Shown here one piece after another: positions 1 to 8,411 of a stretch of DNA of 57,789 bases. The notes below the pieces were generated by a model that saw nothing but the letters and a program-made list of their open reading frames with translations, was not told where the DNA came from and ran no database searches. A program made the position numbers and the translations under genes. Source of the DNA: Bacteroidales bacterium. GTDB lineage: Bacteria; Bacteroidota; Bacteroidia; Bacteroidales; UBA932. The DNA is taken from NCBI GenBank assembly GCA_017519865.1, contig JAFWRQ010000006.1:1-57789 (forward strand). The letters are read 5' to 3'. Every line of letters starts with the position of its first letter. Positions within the stretch are counted from its first letter, which is position 1.

Positions 1-675
1 GCCAACGGCGTTATCGACTTCAATGATAAGAGTGTCACCGAGAACACCCGCGTGAGCTACCCGATCTACCACATCGAGAAGATCGTCCGTCCGCTTTCCC
101 AGGGTCCCGCCGCCAAGCAGGTCATCTTCCTGTCCGCCGACGCTTTCGGTGTCCTCCCTCCGGTCTCCATCCTCACCCCTGAGCAGACCAAGTACTACTT
201 CCTGAGCGGCTTCACCGCCAAGCTCGCAGGTACAGAGCGCGGTATCACCGAGCCCACCCCGACCTTCTCCGCCTGCTTCGGCCAGGCCTTCCTTGAGCTC
301 CACCCGACCAAGTACGCCGAGGAGCTTGTGAAGCGCATGGAAATGAGCGGCGCCAAGGCTTACCTCGTGAACACCGGTTGGAACGGTACTGGCAAGCGCA
401 TCTCGATCCGCGACACCCGCGGCATCATCGACGCCATCCTCGACCACTCCATCGACGAGGCTCCGACCAAGCAGATCCCTTACTTCGACTTCACCGTCCC
501 TACCCTCCTCAAGGGCGTCGACACCGGTATCCTCGATCCTCGCGACACCTACAAGTGCGCATGCGAGTGGGAGGAGAAGGCCAAGGATCTCGCCGGCCGC
601 TTCATCAAGAACTTCAAGAAATACGAGTCCAACGAAGCCGGAAAGGCCCTCGTAGCCGCCGGCCCGAAGCTCTAG
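1..675 (+). CDS. pckA: Phosphoenolpyruvate carboxykinase (ATP), C-terminal part
   Basis: The reading frame is open from base 1, so the gene is cut by the window edge; 224 C-terminal residues of a protein usually about 535 aa long are visible. The enzyme converts oxaloacetate and ATP to PEP, CO2 and ADP; in fermenting Bacteroidetes it often runs toward oxaloacetate for succinate formation. Family-typical segments are [14 protein letters not shown] (part of the metal and nucleotide site region) and [13 protein letters not shown] near the C-terminus. The GTG at 52 is internal, not a start. A strong hairpin terminator follows 20 bp after the stop. Identification is secure; nothing is unusual in the visible part. 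Confidence 0.97.
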   Translation, partial: ANGVIDFNDKSVTENTRVSYPIYHIEKIVRPLSQGPAAKQVIFLSADAFGVLPPVSILTPEQTKYYFLSGFTAKLAGTERGITEPTPTFSACFGQAFLELHPTKYAEELVKRMEMSGAKAYLVNTGWNGTGKRISIRDTRGIIDAILDHSIDEAPTKQIPYFDFTVPTLLKGVDTGILDPRDTYKCACEWEEKAKDLAGRFIKNFKKYESNEAGKALVAAGPKL

Positions 676-695
676 TTCTTACTGACAATATCGGG

Positions 696-732
696 AAGAC
701 CGACCTTTCAAAAAGGTCGGTCTTCTTTTTTA
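696..732. terminator. Bidirectional intrinsic terminator between pckA and the EamA transporter
   Basis: A perfect 13-bp stem (696-708 with 712-724; arm AAGACCGACCTTT) with a 3-nt loop is followed by a T-rich run on the plus strand. The A-rich left side makes it usable for the convergent minus-strand gene, whose stop lies within it. Confidence 0.9.
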
Positions 733-1653
733 TTTCTTCCCTGAAAGGATGACGCCAAGGACGATGGCCAGGGAACCGGCCGCCGAGACCAAAGTCATCC
801 TTTCGCCTAGGATGATCATCGAAGTGACAAGCGTGAAGAAGGGGTTGAGATACACGTAACAGGTGGACGTGAAATTGCCCAGCTTGGACATGACCTTGTT
901 CCAGACAATGAAGCAGGCCAGCGATGCGACGAGACCGAGGAAAAGCAGATTGAGTATAACAGAAGGCTGCGACAGAGCCGACAGGGCTGTCGCGCGGTCT
1001 CCGTTCAGGAGGAAAGGGATGATGGTCAAGAGACCATAGAAGAACACCTTGCGCGTGGCGAAAAGGGCGCCATACTGTGAAGTCATCTGGGCCATGAAGA
1101 TGCTGTAGAGGGCCCAGCATACAGCGGCGCCGATGGCGAAGAGGTCGCCCTTCGGCGACAGCTGCAGGGTCTGGCGCTCGAAGACGACCATGGCCATGCC
1201 CCCAAGGGCGAGGATCGTGCCGACTATCAAAGGCCATCTGAGCCTGATGTCCTCAAGTCCTTCCGCTATCCGTCCCTTTGCGAACCGCTTGACCACAATA
1301 GTCAGCAGCGCAGTGAACAGAGGAGCGCTGCAGACAAGGAAGGCGACGTTGCAGGCCTGGGTATAGACCAGTGCGGTATTCTCCGTAAGGAAATAGAAAG
1401 AGCCTCCGGTGATGCCCAGGAACACGAAGATGGCTTCGTCCAGAACAGTATCGGCGAAAAGCCTGGATGCCTGACCCTTGCGGAAGAGGCACACGGCCCA
1501 GATTCCGAGATATGCCAGCGCGAAGCGGATGGCGAATATCTGGGCCGGCATCAGGCCGGCGGCGATCAACAGCTTGGTACAGACGAAAGTGACGCCCCAG
1601 ATGGCGACTACTAGCAGGGCGAGGGCATGGAAACCCAGCAGGGATTTGTTCAT
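730..1653 (-). CDS. EamA/DMT-family transporter
   Basis: Encodes a 307-aa inner-membrane protein with about ten hydrophobic segments arranged as two EamA repeats, as in drug/metabolite (RhaT-like) exporters. The first helix carries the family-like segment AIWGVTFVCTKLLI and the second repeat ends in LAIVLGVILSGKK. Substrate is not predictable. The frame is open to 1695 through a TTG, but the ATG at 1653 (MNKSLLGFHAL) gives a normal short cytosolic lead before helix 1, so I chose it. It converges with pckA and is divergent from the MBL lipoprotein gene with an 80-bp gap. Confidence 0.9.
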   Translation of the reverse strand: MNKSLLGFHALALLVVAIWGVTFVCTKLLIAAGLMPAQIFAIRFALAYLGIWAVCLFRKGQASRLFADTVLDEAIFVFLGITGGSFYFLTENTALVYTQACNVAFLVCSAPLFTALLTIVVKRFAKGRIAEGLEDIRLRWPLIVGTILALGGMAMVVFERQTLQLSPKGDLFAIGAAVCWALYSIFMAQMTSQYGALFATRKVFFYGLLTIIPFLLNGDRATALSALSQPSVILNLLFLGLVASLACFIVWNKVMSKLGNFTSTCYVYLNPFFTLVTSMIILGERMTLVSAAGSLAIVLGVILSGKK

Positions 1654-1705
1654 CAATTCATTTATAACGGAGAGCAAATATAATGCATTTTTCAAAGAAT
1701 AATCT

Positions 1706-1713
1706 TACATTTG
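1706..1713 (+). promoter_or_regulatory. Bacteroidetes -7 promoter box for the MBL operon
   Basis: TACATTTG matches TAnnTTTG and lies 19 nt before the ATG at 1733. No convincing TTTG -33 box is seen. Confidence 0.5.
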
Positions 1714-1732
1714 CATATATAAATCTACGGAT

Positions 1733-2476
1733 ATGAAACACTTGACTTTACTGGCAGCAATCATCATGGTAGCAGCATGCTCCAACTCCCCCAAGGTGGA
1801 CAACCCCGATGTCGAAGTCTTCAAGGCAAAAGGCGGAAGCGTCCAGATCTCCTGCATCAACCACGGCTCCATTGCCGTCTCCTACAAGGACTATCTGATC
1901 CAGATCGACCCCGTCAAGAGTTATGGCGGCAAGGAACTTGATTATGAATCATTTCCCAAGGCTGACCTCATCCTGATCACCCACGAGCATGGCGACCACT
2001 ACAACAAGGAGACCATCGAACTGCTCTCCAAGGACGATACCCGCATCATCACCAACGGCAAGGTCCACGACATGCTGGGATATGGCGAGACCATGTCCAA
2101 CGGTCAGAGCACCGAGGCCGGAAAGGGCATCAAGATCGACGCTACCCCTGCCTACAACACCACCGAGGGCAGGACACAGTTCCATCCCAAGGGCAACGGC
2201 AACGGCTATCTGCTTACCATAGGCGGTCTGAGGGTTTTCGTCTCCGGCGATTCCGAGGACATCGAAGAGTATGCGCAGCTCAAGGACATCGACGTAGCCT
2301 TCCTTTCCGCCAACCAGCCTTACACGATGACCGTCGAGCAGTGCATCCACGCCGCCAAGGTCATCAAGCCCAAGGTACTTGTCCCCTACCACCTGGGCAA
2401 TACCGACATGCAGGCCATCAAGGATGGTCTGGAGGGCACGGGCATCGAAGTCCGCCTGCACGAGACTCTAAGATAG
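1733..2476 (+). CDS. MBL-fold metal-dependent hydrolase, lipoprotein (UlaG-like)
   Basis: 247 aa. The N-terminus is a lipoprotein signal with lipobox VAAC (Cys16), so the enzyme is probably membrane-anchored on the periplasmic side. The metal-binding motif HEHGDH (residues 84-89) sits after a beta-rich start, a later SGDSED supplies the bridging Asp, and PYHLGNTD resembles the final His region of UlaG/YtnP-like lactonase-type MBL proteins. Physiological substrate is unknown. It is the first gene of a likely operon: the ThrE-like gene starts 1 nt after its stop. The exported form is less common than cytosolic UlaG-like proteins. Confidence 0.88.
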   Translation: MKHLTLLAAIIMVAACSNSPKVDNPDVEVFKAKGGSVQISCINHGSIAVSYKDYLIQIDPVKSYGGKELDYESFPKADLILITHEHGDHYNKETIELLSKDDTRIITNGKVHDMLGYGETMSNGQSTEAGKGIKIDATPAYNTTEGRTQFHPKGNGNGYLLTIGGLRVFVSGDSEDIEEYAQLKDIDVAFLSANQPYTMTVEQCIHAAKVIKPKVLVPYHLGNTDMQAIKDGLEGTGIEVRLHETLR

Positions 2477-2477
2477 C

Positions 2478-3701
2478 ATGGATTCAGAGCGATCCACCGA
2501 AATCCTTAACCTGGCCTCGGACGCGGGCCATATCCTCCTCGAAAACGGGGCTGAGATATCCCGTGTCGAGGAGACCATGAAGCGCATAGCCAGTCACTAC
2601 GGCGAGGACCGGGAGCACTTCTTCGTCCTCAGCAACGGCATCTTCACTACCGGCCGGTCCTATGCCAACGTCGAGTTCATCCCCATCAAGGGTGCGAGGC
2701 TGGATATGGTCGTAGAAGTGAACCAGCTTTCGCGCGAGATCTCTGAAGGCAAATATACCCTCGAAGAGGCCCGTGCAAGGCTGGAGGAGATCCGCAGGCT
2801 CCCGGCGAAGCCCCTCTGGGAGTGCATCGCCGGGGCCGCGCTGGGCAGCGGCGCTTTCTGCGCCATTTTCGGAGGAAGCTTCATCGACTGTGCGGCAGCG
2901 CTGGTGACAGGAACCCTGACATTCCTGTCACTTATAGTGCTTTGTGCTCCGAGGATGTCCAAGGCCTTGGGCAACATCTGCTCGGGAGCTATCGGCACGC
3001 TGCTGTGCATACTTTTCTACCACCTGGGATTCGGAGAAAGCCTGGGCAACATGATCATCGGCACCCTGATTCCGCTGATTCCGGGAGTGGCGTTCACCAA
3101 TGGTCTGCGCGACATTGCAGACGAAGATTACCTGGCAGGCATCACGAGGCTTCTGGATGCGCTTCTTGTATTCCTTTCCATCGCCATCGGCGTATGCGTC
3201 ACCTTCCTGCTGCACAGTTACATAGCAGGAGGAATGATACAGCTCAGCGGCACTTCTACAGATCCGGTCACAGCCATTATTCCGATACAGATGATCGCAG
3301 CGCTGCTGGGCACGGCTTCTTTCGCTGTATTGTTCGGAGTCCCGCGGAAGTTTTATTTCCCGGCCGGAGTCGTTGGCATGCTTGGATGGCTTGCCTATCT
3401 TCTTGTAGCCCGATATACGCCACTGGCGGTAATCGGCGGCACGTTGGTGGCATCGCTCATAGTCGCATTCCTGTCACGGTTTTTCGCAGTGCATCTGAAG
3501 TGTCCCGGAACGGTCTTCCTCATCTGCGGCGAGTTCCCTCTCATCCCCGGTGCCGGGGTGTTCTGGAGTTCCTATTATGTAGTGTCGGAACAGATGACCG
3601 CCTCGCTTTCGGCAGGGTTCATGGCCGTCAAGGTTACCATCGCCATAGTCCTGGGCATCATAATCGCAGCCAACATCCTGCATTGGAAGAAGATGCTTTA
3701 G
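2478..3701 (+). CDS. Threonine/serine exporter family protein (ThrE type)
   Basis: 407 aa, matching the fused ThrE architecture. A cytosolic N-terminal domain of about 115 residues (ILLENGAEISRVEETMKRI is the typical opening) is followed by five membrane helices, then a second block of about 130 residues with four to five helices corresponding to the YjjB-like half (CPGTVFLICGEFPLIPGAGVF region). Known members export threonine/serine, or in the split YjjP/YjjB form succinate; succinate export would fit a fermentative Bacteroidales, but that is inference. The gene starts 1 nt after the MBL gene and is followed by the CPBP protease after 10 nt, so all three are probably co-transcribed. Confidence 0.9.
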   Translation: MDSERSTEILNLASDAGHILLENGAEISRVEETMKRIASHYGEDREHFFVLSNGIFTTGRSYANVEFIPIKGARLDMVVEVNQLSREISEGKYTLEEARARLEEIRRLPAKPLWECIAGAALGSGAFCAIFGGSFIDCAAALVTGTLTFLSLIVLCAPRMSKALGNICSGAIGTLLCILFYHLGFGESLGNMIIGTLIPLIPGVAFTNGLRDIADEDYLAGITRLLDALLVFLSIAIGVCVTFLLHSYIAGGMIQLSGTSTDPVTAIIPIQMIAALLGTASFAVLFGVPRKFYFPAGVVGMLGWLAYLLVARYTPLAVIGGTLVASLIVAFLSRFFAVHLKCPGTVFLICGEFPLIPGAGVFWSSYYVVSEQMTASLSAGFMAVKVTIAIVLGIIIAANILHWKKML

Positions 3702-3711
3702 CCTTCGTATT

Positions 3712-4560
3712 ATGTCTGACAGGAAAATGAAACTGATCGCCTGGATCCCCTGTCTTCTGCTGGGATTCCTGGTGTTCATGATCTGTTACGCCTTTACTCA
3801 GGGGGCCGGCGGCCTGGCCGGCAGGGCAGGCGCAGCCGCAGCCTGCGCGGCCTACGTCGCCGCCGGCGCCGCCACCCTCGGGCTCTACGAACTCTGGAAC
3901 CGGCTATGGGACAGGATTACCGGCGTCCACTGGGCAGACGACCTCTCCCTGAAACGATGCCTTCCCGACATTGGCAAGGGTTTTCTGACCGGCATCGTTT
4001 ACTTCGCAATCGTAGTCGGAATCATCGCCCTGTGCGGATGCTACCGCATCACAGACGTAAAGTTCGATCTTCTCCCCCAGCTCAAGGCCTTGACGCTTTT
4101 CTTCACCGTTGCAGTCTGCGAGGAGATCCTCTTCAGGGGCATCCTCTTCAAATTGATTGACAGGCAATTCAATACGGTGGCAGCGTATATCGTCTCCGCA
4201 CTTGTCTTCGGATTCGTCCACATCTCCAATCCCGGAGCCACTTGGTGGGCGGCGCTCGCCATCGCCGTCGAAGCCGGCATCATGCTCAGCGCCGCATACA
4301 AGTACTCCGGCAACCTCTGGATGCCCATCGGCATCCACTGGGCCTGGAACTACACCCAGGGCAACATCCTGGGCTTCAGGGTCTCCGGCGGCAATGCCGG
4401 CGAGAGCCTGTTCATCCCCGAGATCTCCGGTCCCGACATTGTCACCGGCGGCGCCTTCGGAGCCGAAGCTTCCATCGTCGCCTTCGCCATCGGCGCCCTC
4501 ATCTCCGTCCTTTTCATCCTCGCCTCCATCCGCCGCTCTCCCCGCCACCCCCTCTCCTGA
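3712..4560 (+). CDS. CPBP-family intramembrane metalloprotease
   Basis: 282 aa, polytopic. The CPBP/Abi signature is complete: CEEILFRG (Glu137-Glu138, Arg142), FGFVHISNP with its His, and GIHWAWNY with a further His, which together form the presumed metal site in the membrane. Family members process prenylated or small peptides or act in bacteriocin immunity; the target here is unknown. The start could also be the ATG at 3727 (MKLIAWIP). It is the last gene of the operon from 1733 and a small UUCG-loop terminator-like hairpin lies about 220 nt downstream. Confidence 0.9.
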   Translation: MSDRKMKLIAWIPCLLLGFLVFMICYAFTQGAGGLAGRAGAAAACAAYVAAGAATLGLYELWNRLWDRITGVHWADDLSLKRCLPDIGKGFLTGIVYFAIVVGIIALCGCYRITDVKFDLLPQLKALTLFFTVAVCEEILFRGILFKLIDRQFNTVAAYIVSALVFGFVHISNPGATWWAALAIAVEAGIMLSAAYKYSGNLWMPIGIHWAWNYTQGNILGFRVSGGNAGESLFIPEISGPDIVTGGAFGAEASIVAFAIGALISVLFILASIRRSPRHPLS

Positions 4561-4736
4561 CAGGCCTCTCTTCCCCGTTTTTTTTCCCCGCAGTTCTTCC
4601 CCGCTGCTCTCCTGCAGCAGTTCTCCAGTAGCAGACACTCATCCTAGAAAAAACGCCGTCAGCAGTCACTCCACCTATTACCCTTCTGCAGAGCCTAAGC
4701 GTCTCCCTTGATAAGCAAATCCCGAAACCGCTTTAT

Positions 4737-4757
4737 CCTTCGGGCTTTTCCCGAAGG
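4737..4757. repeat. Hairpin repeat, copy 1 (CCTTCGGG / CCCGAAGG)
   Basis: Perfect 8-bp stem (4737-4744 with 4750-4757) with a 5-nt loop. The same 21-nt unit recurs at 23810-23830 with 19 of 21 bases identical, also just downstream of a plus-strand gene. Confidence 0.7.
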
Positions 4758-4777
4758 AAACCCCTGCAACTTACCGT

Positions 4778-4795
4778 ACCCTTCGGGGTTTTTTG
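4778..4795 (+). terminator. Weak intrinsic terminator with UUCG loop
   Basis: ACCC-TTCG-GGGT (4778-4789) followed by a run of Ts. The short stem makes it marginal; an A/C-rich arm at 4759-4764 could compete by pairing with GGGGTT. Confidence 0.5.
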
Positions 4796-4805
4796 AAGGT
4801 ACTGG

Positions 4806-4919
4806 GCCACAGAATGAATGCTGGTTCTTACAGTTTCATTCTGTGGCAAGAAAAGCACTTCAAATGACCTATTTGCTGCCACAAAATGAATCATTCTGCT
4901 CCTAGGTTCATTCTGTGGC
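4806..4919. repeat. Two tandem palindromes (GCCACAGAATGA / TCATTCTGTGGC)
   Basis: Unit 1 (4806-4847) has a perfect 12-bp stem and an 18-nt loop. Unit 2 (4878-4919) has a 13-bp stem with one A-C mismatch and a 16-nt loop. Both units are exactly 42 bp and are separated by 30 bp. Outer arms are conserved while the loops differ. Confidence 0.85.
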
Positions 4920-5045
4920 TTGCGGAGTAACTTTTCAGGCAGATCCTCCAGTTCTCCCTTCAATTATCCTTTCTATTTCCAGCATTATACTCCTCTTATT
5001 TCCGGAATTCCTGCCCGGTGGTAGTTTTTTACCCTCTAACGACCC

Positions 5046-5195
5046 GGCAAATCGTCGAGAACGGCAAGGAGGCTCGGAGAGGGTTACAATGGGGTATTGT
5101 GTTCTAGACCCAGCGAAATTCACGAGAACGAGAACATCAAATAACCCTGGAGGGCCGTAGAAAGGGCGTCCACGTCCGCAACGATTTGCGGAGAA
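5046..5195 (+). ncRNA. 150-nt dispersed structured element, copy A (novel candidate)
   Basis: This aligns over its whole length with the reverse complement of 40215-40364, about 112 of 150 positions identical and no net gap. Visible pairings are nested: terminal stem 5047-5055 with 5181-5189 (GCAAATCGT/ACGATTTGC), stem 2 at 5061-5065 with 5154-5158 (ACGGC/GCCGT), stem 3 at 5080-5086 with 5142-5148 (AGGGTTA/TAACCCT). The matching stem 3 in the other copy is AGGGGCAT/ATGCCCCT, so pairing is kept while bases change. The block GTGTTCT-n-GACCC-nn-CGAAATTC is strongly conserved. It is either a structured RNA or a mobile element with inverted ends; it contains no ORF. I cannot assign it to a known family. 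Confidence 0.65.
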
Positions 5196-5282
5196 CCAGG
5201 TCATTAATTGGAGAAGGAGAGGAGTGCGAGAAAAGAAGATAAAGAATAAGAGAATGGTGGAGGAGAATTGGGGATAAATGTG

Positions 5283-5290
5283 TATATTTG
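5283..5290 (+). promoter_or_regulatory. -7 promoter box for the recG operon
   Basis: TATATTTG lies only 9 nt before the recG ATG at 5300, which predicts a leader of a few nucleotides. Confidence 0.55.
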
Positions 5291-5299
5291 TGCTAAAGG

Positions 5300-7498
5300 A
5301 TGACACAATTGGGATCGGACATACAGTACCTGCCGGGGGTGGGGCCGAAACGGGCGATGCTGCTCAAGAATGAGCTCGGGGTCGCCACGTTCAGCGACCT
5401 CATCCACCTGTATCCGTTCCGGTACATAGACAGGAGCAGCATCCAGCGCATCGCGGAGGTCACTCCCGACGTGGCGCACGTCCAGGTGATGGCTCGGGTA
5501 ATCCGCGCCACACTTTACGGCCCCGGCAGTTCCGTCTTCGTACAGCGCAACCAGGCCGGGGTGGAGATTGACAACTGCCCTGCCGACAAGAACGGTGTCA
5601 AAGTCCTGAGATTCAACGCAGTCAAACGTCTGAGCGTCATCGTTGCCGACAGTACCGGCGAGATGGAGATGGTGTTCTTCAAGGGCATCAAATGGAATTG
5701 GGACCGGCTCACTCCCGGAAGCGTCTTCGTGTTTTTCGGCAAGCCGCAGCTTTTCGGTAAAAGGCTGAACATCCTCCACCCCGAAGTGGACAATCCCCCC
5801 TCGCAGGCCGACATGCCAGGCAACGTCGGTACCCTCACCGGGGTCTATACAAGTACTGAGAAACTGAAAAACTCCGGTATCACCGGGAAAGTGATGAACC
5901 GCCTCCAGGCATCGGCCCTCAACGCCTGCCTCCCCGAGATCGAGGAAACACTGCCCGAATACATCCTCCGCGAAAAGGATCTGGTCCCTTTGCGCTTTGC
6001 CCTGCGCAACATCCACTTTCCGCAGGACGCCGACGCACTGACCAAAGCGTCATACAGACTGAAGTTCGAAGAACTGTTTTTCCTTCAGCTTTCACTCCTG
6101 AAACAGAAATACATACGAAGCCGCAGCGAAGTCGGTATCCGTATGCCCAAGGTCGGAGAGCCGTTCAATGCACTGTATAAGCGGCTCCCCTTCGACCTGA
6201 CCGGCGCCCAGAAGCGCGTCATCAAGGAGATCCGCGCCGACCTGACCAGCGGCCATCAGATGAACCGCCTGCTGCAGGGCGACGTCGGCTCCGGCAAGAC
6301 CATGGTTGCCGTGCTGAGTTGCCTGATCGCCTACGGCAACGGCTATCAGTCCTGCATAATGGCCCCGACGGAAGTCCTTTCGCAGCAGCATTACGCCAAC
6401 GTCAGCCGCTATCTGGAGGGCTCCGGCGTACGCTGCGCGCTCCTGACGGGCAGCAGCACCGCCAAGGAGCGCCGCGAGATCCACGCCGGCCTCGAGGACG
6501 GCAGCATCGCCATCCTCATCGGCACGCACGCGCTCATCGAGGAGGACGTCCGCTTCCGCGCGCTCGGCCTGGCAGTCATCGACGAGCAGCATCGCTTCGG
6601 CGTGGACCAGCGCTCGAAATTGTGGGCAAAGGGCCCCGGAGTGCCTCCGCACATCCTGGTGATGACGGCCACGCCTATCCCCAGGACGCTGGCCATGACG
6701 CTGTACGGCGACCTCGACGTCTCCGTCATCGACGAGCTGCCGCCCGGCCGCAAGCCTGTCCAGACAATGCTGATCGGACAGGGCAAGCGCCGCGCCCTGT
6801 ACAAGTTCATGCGCGACGAGATTGCCAAGGGCCGCCAGGTCTTCGTAGTCTATCCGCTGATATTCGAGAGCGAGAAAATGGACCTCAAGAACCTGGAGGA
6901 AGGCTATGAAGACATCGTCAAGGCATTCCCCCTCCCCGACTACAAGGTCGCCATCGTCCACGGCCAGCAGACCAACGAAGTCAAGAACTTCAATATGTCG
7001 GCATTCGCCGCAGGCCGGGCCGACATACTCGTCTCGACGACCGTAATCGAAGTCGGCGTAGACGTTCCCAACGCCTCCGTTATGGTCATCGAAAGCGCCC
7101 AGCGCTTCGGCCTCAGCCAGTTGCACCAGCTCCGCGGCAGGGTCGGGCGCGGCAGCGAGAAGTCGTTCTGCATCCTGGTCAAGGACGAAAAGGTATCGAA
7201 GGAATCCCAGCGCCGTCTCGACCTCATGTGCGCCACGGAGAACGGCTTCGAACTGGCCGAGGAGGACATGAAGATGCGCGGACCGGGAGACCTCGAAGGC
7301 ACGCAGCAAAGCGGCCTCCCCATCGCCCTGAACATAGCCTCGCTGGTGCGTGACGGCACCATCCTGAGCGAAGCGAGGGTCTACGCCGAACACATACTCG
7401 AGTCGGATCCATTCCTGTCTTCCCCCAGGAACCTCCCCCTCATGAAGGAACTCCAGAAAGACAAGTACAACATCAAGGACTATAGCAAGATAAGCTGA
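5300..7498 (+). CDS. recG: ATP-dependent DNA helicase RecG
   Basis: 732 aa, slightly longer than the usual 680-700. RecG unwinds and regresses stalled replication forks and branch-migrates Holliday junctions. N-terminal helix-hairpin (YLPGVGPKRAMLL) and OB-fold wedge domain occupy about residues 1-280. Walker A GDVGSGKT has Lys333, motif II is DEQH (428-431), motif III is MTATPIPRT, and motif VI with LHQLRGRVGRG is present, followed by the TRG region. The ATG at 5300 was chosen because the -7 box lies directly upstream. It is the first gene of a tight operon; its TGA overlaps the ATG of the WYL gene (ATGA). Confidence 0.98.
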   Translation: MTQLGSDIQYLPGVGPKRAMLLKNELGVATFSDLIHLYPFRYIDRSSIQRIAEVTPDVAHVQVMARVIRATLYGPGSSVFVQRNQAGVEIDNCPADKNGVKVLRFNAVKRLSVIVADSTGEMEMVFFKGIKWNWDRLTPGSVFVFFGKPQLFGKRLNILHPEVDNPPSQADMPGNVGTLTGVYTSTEKLKNSGITGKVMNRLQASALNACLPEIEETLPEYILREKDLVPLRFALRNIHFPQDADALTKASYRLKFEELFFLQLSLLKQKYIRSRSEVGIRMPKVGEPFNALYKRLPFDLTGAQKRVIKEIRADLTSGHQMNRLLQGDVGSGKTMVAVLSCLIAYGNGYQSCIMAPTEVLSQQHYANVSRYLEGSGVRCALLTGSSTAKERREIHAGLEDGSIAILIGTHALIEEDVRFRALGLAVIDEQHRFGVDQRSKLWAKGPGVPPHILVMTATPIPRTLAMTLYGDLDVSVIDELPPGRKPVQTMLIGQGKRRALYKFMRDEIAKGRQVFVVYPLIFESEKMDLKNLEEGYEDIVKAFPLPDYKVAIVHGQQTNEVKNFNMSAFAAGRADILVSTTVIEVGVDVPNASVMVIESAQRFGLSQLHQLRGRVGRGSEKSFCILVKDEKVSKESQRRLDLMCATENGFELAEEDMKMRGPGDLEGTQQSGLPIALNIASLVRDGTILSEARVYAEHILESDPFLSSPRNLPLMKELQKDKYNIKDYSKIS

Positions 7499-8403
7499 TG
7501 ATAACCGAGCTCATCGACAAATACATCTGGCTCATCCAGACATTCATAGACGTTGGAGAAACCGGTCTCACGCTGGACCAGGTCACCTCCCGCTGGGAGC
7601 GTCGCTACGGCACTCCGTATCACCGCAGGACCTTCAACAACCATCGCGAGGCCATAGCGGAGATCTTCGGAATCGAAATCGAATGCAACCGCAGCACCAA
7701 CCGCTATTTCATCCGTTACGGCGAGGACGCCATAGACCGTGAATCCTCCGTCGGCTGGCTGATCAACACCTTCACAGTCAACAACTTGCTCTCCCTCAGC
7801 CGGGAGCGCCTGACCGGCCGCGTATCGGTCGAGAACATCCCTTCCGGCCAGATCCACCTGACCGGAATCATCGCCGCGATGAAGGACGACCGCACCCTCG
7901 AAATAATGTACCGCAAATACGGCGAGGACGAAGGAGAGATGTTCCATGTCGACCCGTACGGCATCAAGGAGTACCAGCGGCGCTGGTACCTGCTCGGCTA
8001 CTGCCACGAGCGCGGCGCCGAGAGGGTCTATGCGCTGGACCGCATCAGCTCGCTGGTCGCTACCGGATGGACTTTCAAGATGCCCAGGGACTACGACATC
8101 GACGAACTCTACTCGCAGACCATCGGCATCTACCTCGACAACCATACCGAGCCGGAAAGCATATACCTCAAGGTTACCGAACATGAGGCGAATTTCCTCA
8201 GGGACCTGCCCCTGCACCCGTCCCAGTTCGAGCTTGGCCCGGAAGGAGAAGGGTACGTCAAATTCAGGATACGCGTGATCCCCAACGAAGACCTTTTCAT
8301 GGAGCTGAAGCGTCTGGGATCCGAAGTGGAGATCCTCTCCCCCCTCCATCTCCGCAAGAGGATGGCGAAGGAACTGCAGGAAGCGGCAGACAAATACAAA
8401 TAA
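7498..8403 (+). CDS. WYL-domain transcriptional regulator
   Basis: 301 aa. The N-terminal 75 residues contain a winged-helix-like region (TLDQVTSRWERRYGTPYHRRTFNNHREAI). The centre holds the WYL domain with RRWYLLGYC near residue 160 and the downstream RVYALDRI motif, and a C-terminal WCX-like extension follows. WYL proteins are ligand-sensing regulators, frequently tied to DNA damage or nucleic-acid signals, which fits the overlap with recG. The ATG overlaps the recG stop by one base, implying translational coupling; the S9 peptidase gene follows after 8 nt. Target genes are unknown. Confidence 0.92.
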   Translation: MITELIDKYIWLIQTFIDVGETGLTLDQVTSRWERRYGTPYHRRTFNNHREAIAEIFGIEIECNRSTNRYFIRYGEDAIDRESSVGWLINTFTVNNLLSLSRERLTGRVSVENIPSGQIHLTGIIAAMKDDRTLEIMYRKYGEDEGEMFHVDPYGIKEYQRRWYLLGYCHERGAERVYALDRISSLVATGWTFKMPRDYDIDELYSQTIGIYLDNHTEPESIYLKVTEHEANFLRDLPLHPSQFELGPEGEGYVKFRIRVIPNEDLFMELKRLGSEVEILSPLHLRKRMAKELQEAADKYK

Positions 8404-8411
8404 ACAAATAT

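Larger units (their letters stand above)
4561..5299. other. Repeat-rich intergenic region without a credible gene
   Basis: 739 bp between the CPBP gene and recG. Open frames here are short, lack recognisable features and cross the repeats. 4561-4736 shows nothing I can name. The rest holds two hairpins, a pair of tandem palindromes, a 150-nt structured repeat and the recG promoter, each listed separately. Confidence 0.8.

Noticed and set aside
4915-5160. 81-codon frame inside the recG upstream gap
   Set aside because: It crosses from the palindromes into the structured element, has no family-like features and is not kept in copy B.
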